Shown: in pieces, positions 44,910 to 53,445 of the stretch
Layout of the letters: each line of letters starts with the position of its first letter
Numbering within the stretch: position 1 is the stretch's first letter
Source: Aquidulcibacter sp.
GTDB taxonomy: Bacteria; Pseudomonadota; Alphaproteobacteria; Caulobacterales; Aquidulcibacteraceae
Assembly: GCF_020253525.1 (NCBI RefSeq)
Contig: NZ_JADCBK010000038.1
Coordinates: forward strand, 1-62,953
Direction of reading: 5' to 3'
Length of the DNA: 62,953 bases
Notes under the pieces: model-generated
What the model saw: the letters and a program-made list of their open reading frames with translations, nothing else
The model's database searches: none
Told to the model about the DNA's origin: nothing
Translations under genes and position numbers: made by a program

Positions 44910-46286
44910 TCAACATTCCACCACATTCACGGCCAAGCCACCTAGGCTGGTTTCTTTATATTTAGATGACATATCAAGCCCTGTTTGCCGCATGGTTTCA
45001 ATTACTTGGTCTAATGTCACGCGCGCAGGCTGCTCGGTTTGCAGGGCAAGGCGGGCCGCATTGGCCGCCTTTACAGCCGCCAAGGCATTGCGCTCAATAC
45101 AGGGGATCTGCACCAACCCGCCTACCGGATCACAGGTCAGGCCCAGATTATGCTCCATCCCGATTTCTGCCGCATTGGCCACTTGCGTTGGACTACCACC
45201 CCAAACAGCGGCCAGACCACCGGCCGCCATGGAGCACGCAACCCCTACCTCTCCCTGACAGCCCATCTCTGCCCCCGAAATGGAAGCCCGTTGCTTATAG
45301 AGAATGCCGATGGCCGCAGCGGTCAGCAGGTAGGTATGAACGGCCGAAGGCGGCACTTTCGCGTCCAACAAGTAAAAGCGCAAAATGGCCGGGATAATCC
45401 CGGCTGCACCATTGGTCGGGGCCGTCACGACGCGGCCGCCCGCAGCATTTTCCTCGTTCACCGCCATGGCATAGACATTGAGCCAGTCGAATAAGGCCTC
45501 CCGCTCATTAGATTGGGGAGAGCTCATCAGCTTCTCATAAAGATCAGGTGCCCGGCGGCGCACTTGCAGCCCACCGGGCAAAATGCCCTTTTGAACTAGC
45601 CCACGCGCGATACAGGCCGCCATAGCTTGGGCAATCGTATCCAGGGCGGCCAACGTCTCGCCACGGTCGCGCTTGCGATCTTCACAAGCCAGAAGAACGT
45701 CTGCGATGGTTAGGCCGTGATCTTGGCATAGGGCCAATAAGTCTGCGGCTGAGGTGAAGGCAAAGGGGCCTTCTGGACCACCACCCACCAGATCATTGGC
45801 CAAGGGCGTTTCCAATTGTCGTTGGCTGGCGATAAAGCCCCCGCCCGTCGAATAAAAAGTCTGATCGGCAAGCACGTCACCCGCAGCATCGAAAGCACGC
45901 AAGGCCATGCCATTGGGATGGAGTTTGGGTGGGGTCTCAAAATCAAAGATCAAATCCGCCTTTGGATCAAACTTGATGGTTTGCCCGGAAGCGAGGCGTA
46001 AGTGCTTCGTCTCAAAAAGCGCCTGAAGGGCGCGTTCGGCCTCTTCGGGGTCTGTTGTCTCGGGCTTAAAACCAAGAAGACCCAAATAGACCGCTTCTGG
46101 GGTACGGTGACCTGCGCCTGTATAGGCGAGCGAGCCTTGTAGAGATACAGATAGACGCGCCACCGAACTCAAAAGACCAAGCCGCTCCAAATCGGCCAGG
46201 AACCGCACCGCGATCCGCATGGGTCCCACCGTATGGGAACTTGATGGGCCAATGCCGATACGAAAAATGTCCAGCGCAGAAATCAT
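44910..46286 (-). CDS. sdaA: L-serine ammonia-lyase (iron-sulfur)
   Basis: 458 residues, the full single-chain length. The N-terminal beta domain begins with [13 protein letters not shown]. The catalytic alpha domain carries the cysteines for a 4Fe-4S cluster ([14 protein letters not shown] and [16 protein letters not shown]). It converts L-serine to pyruvate and ammonia in the cytoplasm. Start at 46286. Confidence 0.95.
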   Translation of the reverse strand: MISALDIFRIGIGPSSSHTVGPMRIAVRFLADLERLGLLSSVARLSVSLQGSLAYTGAGHRTPEAVYLGLLGFKPETTDPEEAERALQALFETKHLRLASGQTIKFDPKADLIFDFETPPKLHPNGMALRAFDAAGDVLADQTFYSTGGGFIASQRQLETPLANDLVGGGPEGPFAFTSAADLLALCQDHGLTIADVLLACEDRKRDRGETLAALDTIAQAMAACIARGLVQKGILPGGLQVRRRAPDLYEKLMSSPQSNEREALFDWLNVYAMAVNEENAAGGRVVTAPTNGAAGIIPAILRFYLLDAKVPPSAVHTYLLTAAAIGILYKQRASISGAEMGCQGEVGVACSMAAGGLAAVWGGSPTQVANAAEIGMEHNLGLTCDPVGGLVQIPCIERNALAAVKAANAARLALQTEQPARVTLDQVIETMRQTGLDMSSKYKETSLGGLAVNVVEC

Positions 46287-46471
46287 CCCTTGGCCCCTTT
46301 GTCACAACCTCGTCTGCCGCCTCGACTTATGGACCGAACCGCACGCCTGTGCCAAGCAGGCTGGCCCCTGCAACGCGCCTGCCGCTGCCCCTTGCAGCGC
46401 CGCCACCCGTCCGCTATGAACCCGCCTTCCTGACGGACCGCTGCACACAGCAGTCTGAACGCCGTAACGGC

Positions 46472-46562
<91 letters not shown>

Positions 46563-47244
46563 GATGATCGAAATGGCGGGGACTAAAGTTTGGTCCCCAT
46601 ATGGTCCCCAGTTGGCTTAGTTTGGGTTCTCAATTAAAATCCATAAAGTCCCAGCCCCAGACCTGACAAAAGGGTCATAAGTGGCGACGCTTGCCCATCC
46701 ATTCTCACGCGCGCATATTTCGCAGGAACTAAGGTAAGGCCGAATATGGCAACAAATGGCAACAGCTACCGGCCCATGAGTGCCCGCAGGCGCGCGTATT
46801 GCTTACGAAATAGCTAACACCCCAAGCGGATTGGCAGGCGTTACCCTACCATGTATCGCGCGCGCGAACTGATCTGAAACCCGTTAGTGGATTGGTGGAA
46901 TTGGCAAACCTAGCCACGCCATACGTCACGCGCGCACTTGACCTCATTTTCACCGCCGCTAGCTAGTCCCGCTATAGCCCCATCCTAGTCTGATGTGTGG
47001 GGTGAATAGATTGACATTTGTTGACATCCATAAGCGCCCAAAAGCGAAGTAGATGCAGGCCCTAGAGGTTAGGAATTGGTAGCATTTGGCAGCGCCATAA
47101 AGCGATTTGGTTTCATGTCCCGAATGCTTGCAAATGTTTGCAATTGGGAGAACTGCAAGCCACGCTGGGAAGGCGGAATATGCGGTCATTTGTTGCTAGT
47201 AGCAGTCCTCCGAAACCTCTGTAGTTTCCTCGTGACATACAATG
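46563..47244. other. Non-coding left end of the island
   Basis: No convincing gene. It holds the first copy of an arm-like repeat GGTCCCCATATGGTCCCCAG (46592-46611), four CGCGCGC-rich patches (near 46707, 46790, 46855 and 46926), and four pairs of 10-bp-phased TTGNCA-like repeats (46746-46764, 47011-47027, about 47077-47094, 47128-47144). This looks like a protein-binding control or recombination region. Confidence 0.6.
46592..46611 (+). repeat. Arm-like repeat, left copy
   Basis: GGTCCCCATATGGTCCCCAG, itself two GGTCCCC units around CATAT. Identical to 55791-55810; each lies inside one end of the island. A GGGGAC lies just before this copy. Confidence 0.8.
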
Positions 47245-47754
47245 CTATCTTTTGGGCCGTCGCCGCCATTCCCAAGGCAACATAAATGAGCCTGCCCACA
47301 TCCCTAAACTTCGGCCCTTGGCGATCTCCTCCGCCTGAACATAATCTCGGGAGTATCGGACAAAGGCGACCGCTAGGCCATTGGATACCATCCATTCTTG
47401 AAGGTCTGTGTCGGAGACCTTGCAAATCGCTATTATGCGTCTCCACCGATCAAGTCCGGTTGGCTGGCAAGTTACCGTCCGTGACCCAATCCTGTCCGAC
47501 AACGCAATGGCCGATTTCTGGCCGCATCTGTAGTCGTCCCCTTTAGCATCTTGGCACAATTGGGAAGTTTCTGGGGCGTCAATTCCAAACAGTCGAATTC
47601 GTTCACCGCGAATTTCTATTGTGTCACCGTCGATTACCGATGCCCGCCCTACAATGGTCGACAGCGGAGCTTTTGCTGTTGCGTTCAAAGGCGGGAAGCT
47701 CAGAACTCCCAACAAGAATAGCATTTTGACAAAGTTCTGCTTTAGTGATGACAT
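47245..47754 (-). CDS. Secreted thermonuclease-like (SNase) protein
   Basis: 169 residues: a signal peptide (VKMLFLLGVLSFPPLNATAKA), then an SNase fold: VIDGDTIEIRGERIRLFGID with the metal Asp, APETSQLCQD, catalytic Arg/Glu region, and WMVSNGLAVAF... SLGMWAGSF. It would cut DNA or RNA outside the cytoplasm, calcium-dependent in the family. It is divergent from the Excalibur gene, a domain often fused to SNase in Bacillus. Confidence 0.87.
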   Translation of the reverse strand: MSSLKQNFVKMLFLLGVLSFPPLNATAKAPLSTIVGRASVIDGDTIEIRGERIRLFGIDAPETSQLCQDAKGDDYRCGQKSAIALSDRIGSRTVTCQPTGLDRWRRIIAICKVSDTDLQEWMVSNGLAVAFVRYSRDYVQAEEIAKGRSLGMWAGSFMLPWEWRRRPKR

Positions 47755-47841
47755 TGAGACCTCGGGATTTTAGAGCCTTGCAATCGTTCAATTGAAATAG
47801 GATGGCTCCACTCTTTGAAACTGAAATTTTGGGAGGGTAAT

Positions 47842-48111
47842 TTGATAAACAAAAGAACACTGGTGCTGGGAGCCCTCGTTGCGTTCATAACCGTGCCAGC
47901 CATAGCGCAGGAAAGCAAATCAACAGTCGAGAAGAAGGCTAAGAAAAAGAAAAGGACCGCCAAAAAATCTCAGACTGGAGCTGGTTCAGAACGGAAGTTT
48001 CGAAGCTGCAAACAGGCTAAGGCGGCTGGAGCCGCGCCACTTCGAAGAGGGCAGCCCGGATATTCGAAGTCGCTTGACCGAGACGGCGATGGGATAGCTT
48101 GTGAGAACTAA
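47842..48111 (+). CDS. Excalibur-domain secreted protein
   Basis: 89 residues. A signal peptide (LVLGALVAFITVPAIAQ) leads to a Lys-rich linker (KKAKKKKRTAKK) and an Excalibur domain: FRSCKQAKAAGAAPLRRGQP, then LDRDGDGIACEN with the DxDxDGxxCE calcium loop. TTG start at 47842, with GGGAGGG just before it, beats the upstream TTG at 47815. It is divergent from the SNase gene with an ~88-bp shared promoter region. Confidence 0.85.
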   Translation: MINKRTLVLGALVAFITVPAIAQESKSTVEKKAKKKKRTAKKSQTGAGSERKFRSCKQAKAAGAAPLRRGQPGYSKSLDRDGDGIACEN

Positions 48112-48163
48112 CCAACGCAGCTGACCATTCAGATTATCTACTATTCAAGCAATTCCCGAGGAC

Positions 48164-48532
48164 CTACCACCGCACACCCAGCCCACGCCGCACGACATGA
48201 GGCGCATAGGAAATAATCGCAAGATAGGCGCGTGTGGCCCTGCTGGGGACGGTCCCGCGCTCCCATGATCTAACGCTGTCAACAGAGAGGCCATAGATTG
48301 ACGCGAAGTCCTCACGCGACAGGCCTTCACGCTCCCGAAGCGCCTTGACGTCGATCACATCGGGGACTTGTGCCGATCCTAGAGCCTCGAGAATTGGCGT
48401 GCGGTTTTCAGCCTTCCAAGGCAGGCGACGCAACAGGCGGTGGTCATTTATCCGGTAAAGCCGCCGCCCGTGGGCATGGCCGTTACGGACAGGTGAAACG
48501 TGACCGGATTGGACTTGGTTTTGCGACATCAT
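48164..48532 (-). CDS. HTH-type regulator (antitoxin-like)
   Basis: 122 residues. The C-terminal half is an XRE-type helix-turn-helix as in HigA/NadS-like proteins: VKALREREGLSREDFASIYGLSVDSVRSWERGTVPSRAT. The N-terminal ~55 residues are basic and unstructured-looking. No toxin gene adjoins it, so it is better read as an island regulator than as half of a toxin-antitoxin pair. Confidence 0.75.
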   Translation of the reverse strand: MMSQNQVQSGHVSPVRNGHAHGRRLYRINDHRLLRRLPWKAENRTPILEALGSAQVPDVIDVKALREREGLSREDFASIYGLSVDSVRSWERGTVPSRATRAYLAIISYAPHVVRRGLGVRW

Positions 48533-48742
48533 AAGGCCCCATGAATTAGGTCAACTTCTAGACCCATTTCGGGCAAGTGTCACCTATTCATAGAAGCGCA
48601 GGGTTGCGCGCGATGGCCGAAATTTGGGCAGACATTGCCAGCCGATAGAGGCGCACGCACGTCGCGCGATGGCTTGCAAAACTAGCTTCGCAACTAACCG
48701 ATAGAGGACAAGTGCAACGTTGAATTGGTTGGTTTACAAGCC

Positions 48743-49195
48743 TCAGGATTGTTCATTCAGTTCAAGCAATTTCTTGTAGCTGTATCCTTTGGGTGCCAAC
48801 GCAATCATTTTAACATCCAAGAATTTTTCATCCGACAGATAAATCCGATACAGTTCAGCCGCAATCTTCTGGCCATGTGCGAGCACATGAGCGCAAAGCA
48901 GCTCTGCTTCTTCAGCGGGAACATAACCAATGTGCCTACGAGTCGTTTTTTGTCCAAACAGCGAAGGCACGCGCGCAACACCAATAACCTTGATTGCATT
49001 GGAATCATGAGGATTAGAAGCCTCTCGCTCGACTTCAAGGCCATAGTGGAGTTTTGCAGCCTCCGACTTCTTGACGTCATTTGCGAAAGCTAATGCATCA
49101 GCCTTTCGAAAGCTGATGCCCGCAACCGAAACCGCAGCACTAGCTTGAACCCAAACACCGTCAGGCCTGTGACGATCTTTTCCAAATTGAGCCAT
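48743..49195 (-). CDS. HIRAN-domain protein
   Basis: 150 residues. A stand-alone HIRAN domain: VAGISFRKADAL, YGLEVEREASNPHDSNAIKV, RRHIGYVPAEEAELLCAHVL. HIRAN binds DNA 3' ends in helicases such as HLTF and occurs alone in phages and islands. ATG at 49195 has GAGG ten bases upstream. Base composition is more AT-rich than the chromosome around the island. Confidence 0.82.
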   Translation of the reverse strand: MAQFGKDRHRPDGVWVQASAAVSVAGISFRKADALAFANDVKKSEAAKLHYGLEVEREASNPHDSNAIKVIGVARVPSLFGQKTTRRHIGYVPAEEAELLCAHVLAHGQKIAAELYRIYLSDEKFLDVKMIALAPKGYSYKKLLELNEQS

Positions 49196-49215
49196 CAATT
49201 ATAAACCTCAGAATT

Positions 49216-49494
49216 CTAATCGTCCCTCGTTTCCTTGCACAAATCGAGATCATCAGCACCATCATATGGCTTACACTTGTAGCCACACTCATAACTCGCT
49301 GCCGATTGGTTAGTTTTGAGCGAAGCAATCACTTCTTTGGCGGCGTCGCGGCAAGCAGCATGGGAAACAAAGCCTCGCAGGATAACCGCCCTTTGAGTAA
49401 TGCCATTTGGATAAACGTATGCATTCCAGTTATTTGGCCGAGTATCGCAACTGGCCAAATTGAAAGCCAAGAATAAAACTATTATCCGATCCAC
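49216..49494 (-). CDS. Small lipoprotein of unknown function
   Basis: 92 residues. A GTG start with GGAG upstream gives a lipoprotein signal (IIVLFLAFNLASC, lipobox LASC). The mature part has four more cysteines (AACRD, YECGYKCKPYD, DLCKE). Not recognised. Its stop lies about 20 bp beyond the HIRAN start, so the two may share a transcript. Confidence 0.7.
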   Translation of the reverse strand: MDRIIVLFLAFNLASCDTRPNNWNAYVYPNGITQRAVILRGFVSHAACRDAAKEVIASLKTNQSAASYECGYKCKPYDGADDLDLCKETRDD

Positions 49495-49677
49495 CTTTTC
49501 GCTCCAATTAGTCGTGGGGCGACCTTACGGTGACGCCACGAATTGGCAAGATAGATTTGGCTTAGAGCGCCACTCCATACCCACACGCCCCCGAGAAAAC
49601 TGTGTTAGCGATTGTGTTGTATGAACCCACCGCTCTTGGGATCAAAGCCCGCTAAGATTGGCATGCCCCCTCCCTGT

Positions 49678-50298
49678 TCACACCCACTCCGCAAGGCCCG
49701 CTTGCGCGAGGCGCGCATTCAATCGCCCAGCATAGACCTCGAACACTTGCTGCCACCGCCACTCAGCCGCCCATAATTCGCGCCTGACGCGGTCCCTAGT
49801 CGATTGACGGGCATATTTGCTTAAACGCTTTTGTTTGGCCTCAGCGCGGTCTATCGCCGAGCGGCAACGGCCTAGATAATCTTCACACTCTGAATAATAG
49901 CGGAAGCCACTGGCGGGAACAGAAACCCAGCCGCCATGACGACCGCTCAGGACCAACTTGAGACAACGCCGCCCAGTCACCGGGCAAACCGCAAACCACC
50001 TCTTGCCACCTTTTGTGCCGGGAATGGAAACCAGTCTAATAGTTTGAGAAAATGGCTTGTCGCGATAGGTGCCATACAACTCAATCCTGTCTGGTTCGTC
50101 ATCCCGGTCGCACCAAGACCGAAAGCCAATTGAGCCCGTTTGCGATTGGTCGCGCGAACTTGTCCAAATCAAGGACGTTTGCCAGCCTTGGCCCTGCCGA
50201 ATATGCCCATCGCGAAATAGCTTCGCCACATTGAGTGGCGACGCCTGCTCGACCTTTGGCTTGCCCGACCATGGCCGCCCCGAACCAAAACCGCCCAT
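49678..50298 (-). CDS. Island protein with MGGFGSGR start, unknown function
   Basis: 206 residues. The N-terminus MGGFGSGRPWSGKPKVEQ is a recurring hallmark of an uncharacterised family common on alphaproteobacterial islands and phages. The centre has Trp/Cys (IGFRSWCDRDDEPDRIELYG, WFAVCPVTGRRCLKLVLSG), possibly a zinc site. The C-terminus is basic and helical. The ATG follows AGAGGG. Confidence 0.75.
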   Translation of the reverse strand: MGGFGSGRPWSGKPKVEQASPLNVAKLFRDGHIRQGQGWQTSLIWTSSRDQSQTGSIGFRSWCDRDDEPDRIELYGTYRDKPFSQTIRLVSIPGTKGGKRWFAVCPVTGRRCLKLVLSGRHGGWVSVPASGFRYYSECEDYLGRCRSAIDRAEAKQKRLSKYARQSTRDRVRRELWAAEWRWQQVFEVYAGRLNARLAQAGLAEWV

Positions 50299-50404
50299 GC
50301 TGTTTTCCCTCTGTTAGCAGTGCGCGAGCGCGTGGATATTTCCCAAATCTATTGGCTAAAACCTGAAGTGTCTGCATACTGGCCAATGAAGTTTTGCCGA
50401 TAGG

Positions 50405-51112
50405 ATGCATCCATTGAAACACGCCCTTAGACTTCTCTTATCATTTTTCGCTCTGATTTGTTTGGCGAATTGCTCTGAAAATGAAATCCGCACACCAAGG
50501 GAGATTCCGAAGGGAACTGTCATCGAGGGATATGTTTACAATGGCGGAGCGGTTTCAAACTTAAAGAGCTGGGAGGGAACCGAAGAACTTTGGGCAGAAC
50601 TCAAAAAGGATGGAAACAAGGTTGGCGTTACTTGGGTCAGCCCAATAACTGGAGAAAAATCTGTATCGGTTGGCAGCGGTTGGCGGCGTCTAGAAAATGA
50701 AGGTTCTTTAGCGTCCGCATCACAACGGGGGAGCATTTTATTGGTCCTCGACTCAACCGTTAAAGCTGCTCGCGACATGGCAGAGCTAGAAGTGATTGAA
50801 GGAAACCCTCTGACACGAAATGCATTTGCAGACCGGGCCAAGTATGTGGAACTCATTCAAGACTATCAGTCTGGGATTAGTGCAATTCACGCTAGTGGAA
50901 ACGTCAATCAAAAGGCTTCCAACTCTATCATTGAGTCCACCATTCCCAGCTTTCTGGATTCGTCAGCGAAAATTCAGAAGAAAGCGGATAAGCGACATAG
51001 GCTTTTGAATGCTGCTGCTGTCGCCGTGGGGAGGCAACCGCCATTTGTAAGGCCGAGCTTCATAGAAAAAATCGAAGAGGAAGCGAAGTCGCAAAGCAGG
51101 AAGTCACTCTAG
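50405..51112 (+). CDS. Lipoprotein of unknown function (235 aa)
   Basis: The lipoprotein signal ends with lipobox LANC (ALRLLLSFFALICLANC), so it is membrane-anchored outside the cytoplasm. The mature part is mixed alpha/beta, with no recognised domain. A TTG three codons on, with AGGATG upstream, is an alternative start. It is AT-richer than its host surroundings and the only plus-strand gene in the middle of the island. Confidence 0.72.
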   Translation: MHPLKHALRLLLSFFALICLANCSENEIRTPREIPKGTVIEGYVYNGGAVSNLKSWEGTEELWAELKKDGNKVGVTWVSPITGEKSVSVGSGWRRLENEGSLASASQRGSILLVLDSTVKAARDMAELEVIEGNPLTRNAFADRAKYVELIQDYQSGISAIHASGNVNQKASNSIIESTIPSFLDSSAKIQKKADKRHRLLNAAAVAVGRQPPFVRPSFIEKIEEEAKSQSRKSL

Positions 51113-51117
51113 CTTGC

Positions 51118-51657
51118 CTAATGATTCCAAATAGTCCGCGAGGCACCGCGCATGGTCTGATATCGGATCGACCTTGAACCCACATCTGCAACCAAACCGC
51201 CCTCCGCTAAAGCCTCAGCAACAAACCAGCCGACGCCGCGCTCATCTAGCCTTTGCCAATGTTCCCCCACCGCAAATAGCTTTTCAGCATCCCAGCCAAG
51301 GCGCTCTAGGTCACAAGCGTGTTTGTCCGCAAATATCAGGATTGCGTCTAGACGCTCTCGCCATCGCTCCCGCGTTAGGCCTTCCGGTGGGCGGTCTGGG
51401 TGAAGTCGTGAAAACACCCTTGCCCATGATGCAGGCAAGCCCCCACCGAAGCGCATAGTCCCTTCGCGTTCTGGGTCCGGGATAGCGACAGGCTCAAGAG
51501 GTTTCACTGTTTCAGGCATTGTTTCAGGCGTTGAAACAACCGGAACAGGGATGGCTCCTATCTGTTTCACTGTTTCACCCTCTAGGGGCTGAAACAATGA
51601 AACAGGAATTGGCCTGCCCGCTAAAAGGGCTCTTGCGCGTTCAAGGCTTGAGACCAT
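51118..51657 (-). CDS. Unknown island protein, Pro/Val-rich middle
   Basis: 179 residues from the ATG at 51657, chosen because GAGGAGGG lies 8 bp before it; the gene overlaps the ATPase end by 17 bp. A linker rich in P, V, E (VSTPETMPETVKPLEPVAIP) is followed by a compact region (LPASWARVFSRLHPDRPPEG... ALAEGGLVADVGSRSIRY). Not recognised. The tight coupling suggests a joint role with the ATPase. Confidence 0.72.
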   Translation of the reverse strand: MVSSLERARALLAGRPIPVSLFQPLEGETVKQIGAIPVPVVSTPETMPETVKPLEPVAIPDPEREGTMRFGGGLPASWARVFSRLHPDRPPEGLTRERWRERLDAILIFADKHACDLERLGWDAEKLFAVGEHWQRLDERGVGWFVAEALAEGGLVADVGSRSIRYQTMRGASRTIWNH

Positions 51658-52642
51658 AGCCCGGACCCTCCTCAGCTTTCTTGATAATCCGATTGACCTT
51701 GGAGAGCGAAAGCCCAACCTCTTGAGCAATCTCACGCTGTTTCAAGCCCTCGGCTTTCAGCTTTAGAACTTGGATTTCCTTTTCATCACTTAGGCTTTTG
51801 ACGATCCAAACACCTTCAACCAAAGCGGCCTCAAAGGACTCTGCGCTGTCGCCAGAAAAGCCTCGCGACTTTTCAAAGTGGACCTCGAACCGCGCACCTT
51901 CTGTCGCTTCATAGTCTGAAGGCCGCTTCAAGTTTACGACTGTATCTAAGACGTCCTCTCGCTTGGAAGTGCCACGCTGTTGCCCGCCTTTCCCAGCGTG
52001 ATGGATCATTAGGATTGCCCGTCCTTGGCGACGCTTGGCCAATAGCCAGCCTTGAAACACGCCCCAGCTCTCAGACTCGTTCTCACGCCCAGAACGCAGC
52101 AGAGTGGACAGGTTGTCGAGGATAATCACATCGGCGTCGCCTAAGGCTTTATCGAGAGCCGCTTGGCCGTCCGGTGTCGCTAAGTCCGGTATGCCGAACT
52201 CCTCCAAATCGTTCGCGATTATTTTAACCGCGTCTTGGCTTGGCGGTATCCTGCCATGTGCCTCTATCACGCCAGCCAGTCGCTGCTGAAGGACGTTAGC
52301 AGGCATTTCCCCGTCAACGATTAAGACCTTGCGCGGTTTGGTTGCCTGCCATTTCAAGAACGATCCACCTGTGGCGATTGCCCAAGCGATGTTAAGCCCC
52401 ACCCAGGTTTTGCCTACACCCCGATTAGCGTAGAGCATCGCCAGCCCCTTTTCAGGAAGCCATGGGCTAAGAATTAGCTCGCGAGGGGGAAATTCCGTCG
52501 CCATGAAATCCTGAAGTGAGACTGGCTTTAGATCAGGAATTGAAGGTTGCTCCTTTGTTGTTTGCCGTCCTTTGGCGGTGGTTGTCTTTGGAGGTGGCTT
52601 CACCTCCTCCACAAACCCGAATCCATCTTCATCCATGATCAT
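51641..52642 (-). CDS. RepA-like AAA ATPase / helicase-type protein
   Basis: 333 residues. RecA-like core with Walker A YANRGVGKTWVGLN, IVDGEMPANVLQQRL, Walker B DVIILDNLSTLLRSG and MIHHAGKGGQQRGTS, as in plasmid/phage RepA-type helicases. A C-terminal HTH (LKQREIAQEVGLSLSKVNRI) is added. ATG with GAGGAGGG before it. It probably serves replication or maintenance of the excised island. Confidence 0.87.
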   Translation of the reverse strand: MIMDEDGFGFVEEVKPPPKTTTAKGRQTTKEQPSIPDLKPVSLQDFMATEFPPRELILSPWLPEKGLAMLYANRGVGKTWVGLNIAWAIATGGSFLKWQATKPRKVLIVDGEMPANVLQQRLAGVIEAHGRIPPSQDAVKIIANDLEEFGIPDLATPDGQAALDKALGDADVIILDNLSTLLRSGRENESESWGVFQGWLLAKRRQGRAILMIHHAGKGGQQRGTSKREDVLDTVVNLKRPSDYEATEGARFEVHFEKSRGFSGDSAESFEAALVEGVWIVKSLSDEKEIQVLKLKAEGLKQREIAQEVGLSLSKVNRIIKKAEEGPGYGLKP

Positions 52643-52884
52643 AATGCGGCCCTCCTCTCATTCAGGACAGGCGGAAAAAATCTCTCCTTTTGCGCGCCTT
52701 CCACCGGGGAAAATTGAGCGCAGAAGTCAGTTTCGAGCGTGACAGCAAAGCCAGACCCCAGCGCGTTGTTGATGTTTATTGGCGCAAGTCGGTGGCATTC
52801 CCCAATCTCTACGCCGTCCACGTTTGCCCGCGTGCGCCACCATCGGCACCAAAGGCATGAGGATTCGATTTGAGGCATCATCAT
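52639..52884 (-). CDS. Small Cys-containing island protein
   Basis: 81 residues, start at 52884 set by GGAGGC and by ATGA overlap with the upstream gene stop. Cysteines in SSCLWCRWWR, GECHRL and DFCAQF could form a small zinc site. Not recognised. It overlaps the ATPase start by 4 bp, so the four genes read as one unit. Confidence 0.68.
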   Translation of the reverse strand: MMMPQIESSCLWCRWWRTRANVDGVEIGECHRLAPININNALGSGFAVTLETDFCAQFSPVEGAQKERFFPPVLNERRAAL

Positions 52885-53093
52885 AGCCGCGCCTCCGGTC
52901 CCAGATGGACTTGAGCCCAAATCAGCGCGACTAGGTCTGCAAACTCAGGACGGATTAAACCCGCTTGCAAAGCGGCTTTTGCTTGAGTGAGGCTTGGATT
53001 TTTGGTAGAAAGTAGAGCCGCATCAATAATTGGCACATCTCTCTCAACCCGGTGAGCGCCTGCCAGCGCCGCCGGGTTAACTATGCGGCCCAT
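52881..53093 (-). CDS. Small island protein of unknown function
   Basis: 70 residues, mostly helical (LTQAKAALQAGLIRPEFADL). No domain recognised. It starts 2 bp after the HTH protein gene and ends in a 4-bp overlap with the next gene, which is the main support for it being real. Confidence 0.6.
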   Translation of the reverse strand: MGRIVNPAALAGAHRVERDVPIIDAALLSTKNPSLTQAKAALQAGLIRPEFADLVALIWAQVHLGPEARL

Positions 53094-53095
53094 TG

Positions 53096-53332
53096 TTATG
53101 CCGCCACGGTCTGGGAAGTGTTAGCCCGGCGAACTAGCCAGCTTTCAATGTCCGCCCGATTGTAGAGGACCTTTGCGCCTGCCTTGGTAAAGACTGGCCC
53201 ACCGCCCCGACAGCGCCACGTTGCCAAAGTTGCAACTGGGATATGGAATTCTTGAAAGACCCCTTCAGGCGTTAGATATTTGCGATAGTCGGAAATCTTA
53301 CCCGACATCGGCTCAACTTGGTTGCTTTGCAT
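53096..53332 (-). CDS. AlpA/excisionase-like HTH protein
   Basis: 78 residues: YLTPEGVFQEFHIPVATLAT, WRCRGGGPVFTKAGAKVLYN and RADIESWLVRR are the HTH_17 (MerR-like winged helix) signature of AlpA regulators and excisionases. GAGGC precedes the ATG. It likely controls integrase activity or the replication operon that begins here. Confidence 0.85.
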   Translation of the reverse strand: MQSNQVEPMSGKISDYRKYLTPEGVFQEFHIPVATLATWRCRGGGPVFTKAGAKVLYNRADIESWLVRRANTSQTVAA

Positions 53333-53445
53333 GACTTAAAAGCCTCGCAGCCCGCCTCAGCACAATGCTTCAGCCCGGCGCAACCCTCCTAATAAACACA
53401 CAAATTCGATCTTAAATTGGGTCCGCTAGCAGAACCTAACCATAT

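Noticed and set aside
46959..47285. Small frames in the island left end
   Set aside because: They lack RBS and domain support and run through the phased repeats.
48164..48532. Toxin-antitoxin module
   Set aside because: Only the antitoxin-like HTH protein is present; no small toxin gene adjoins it.
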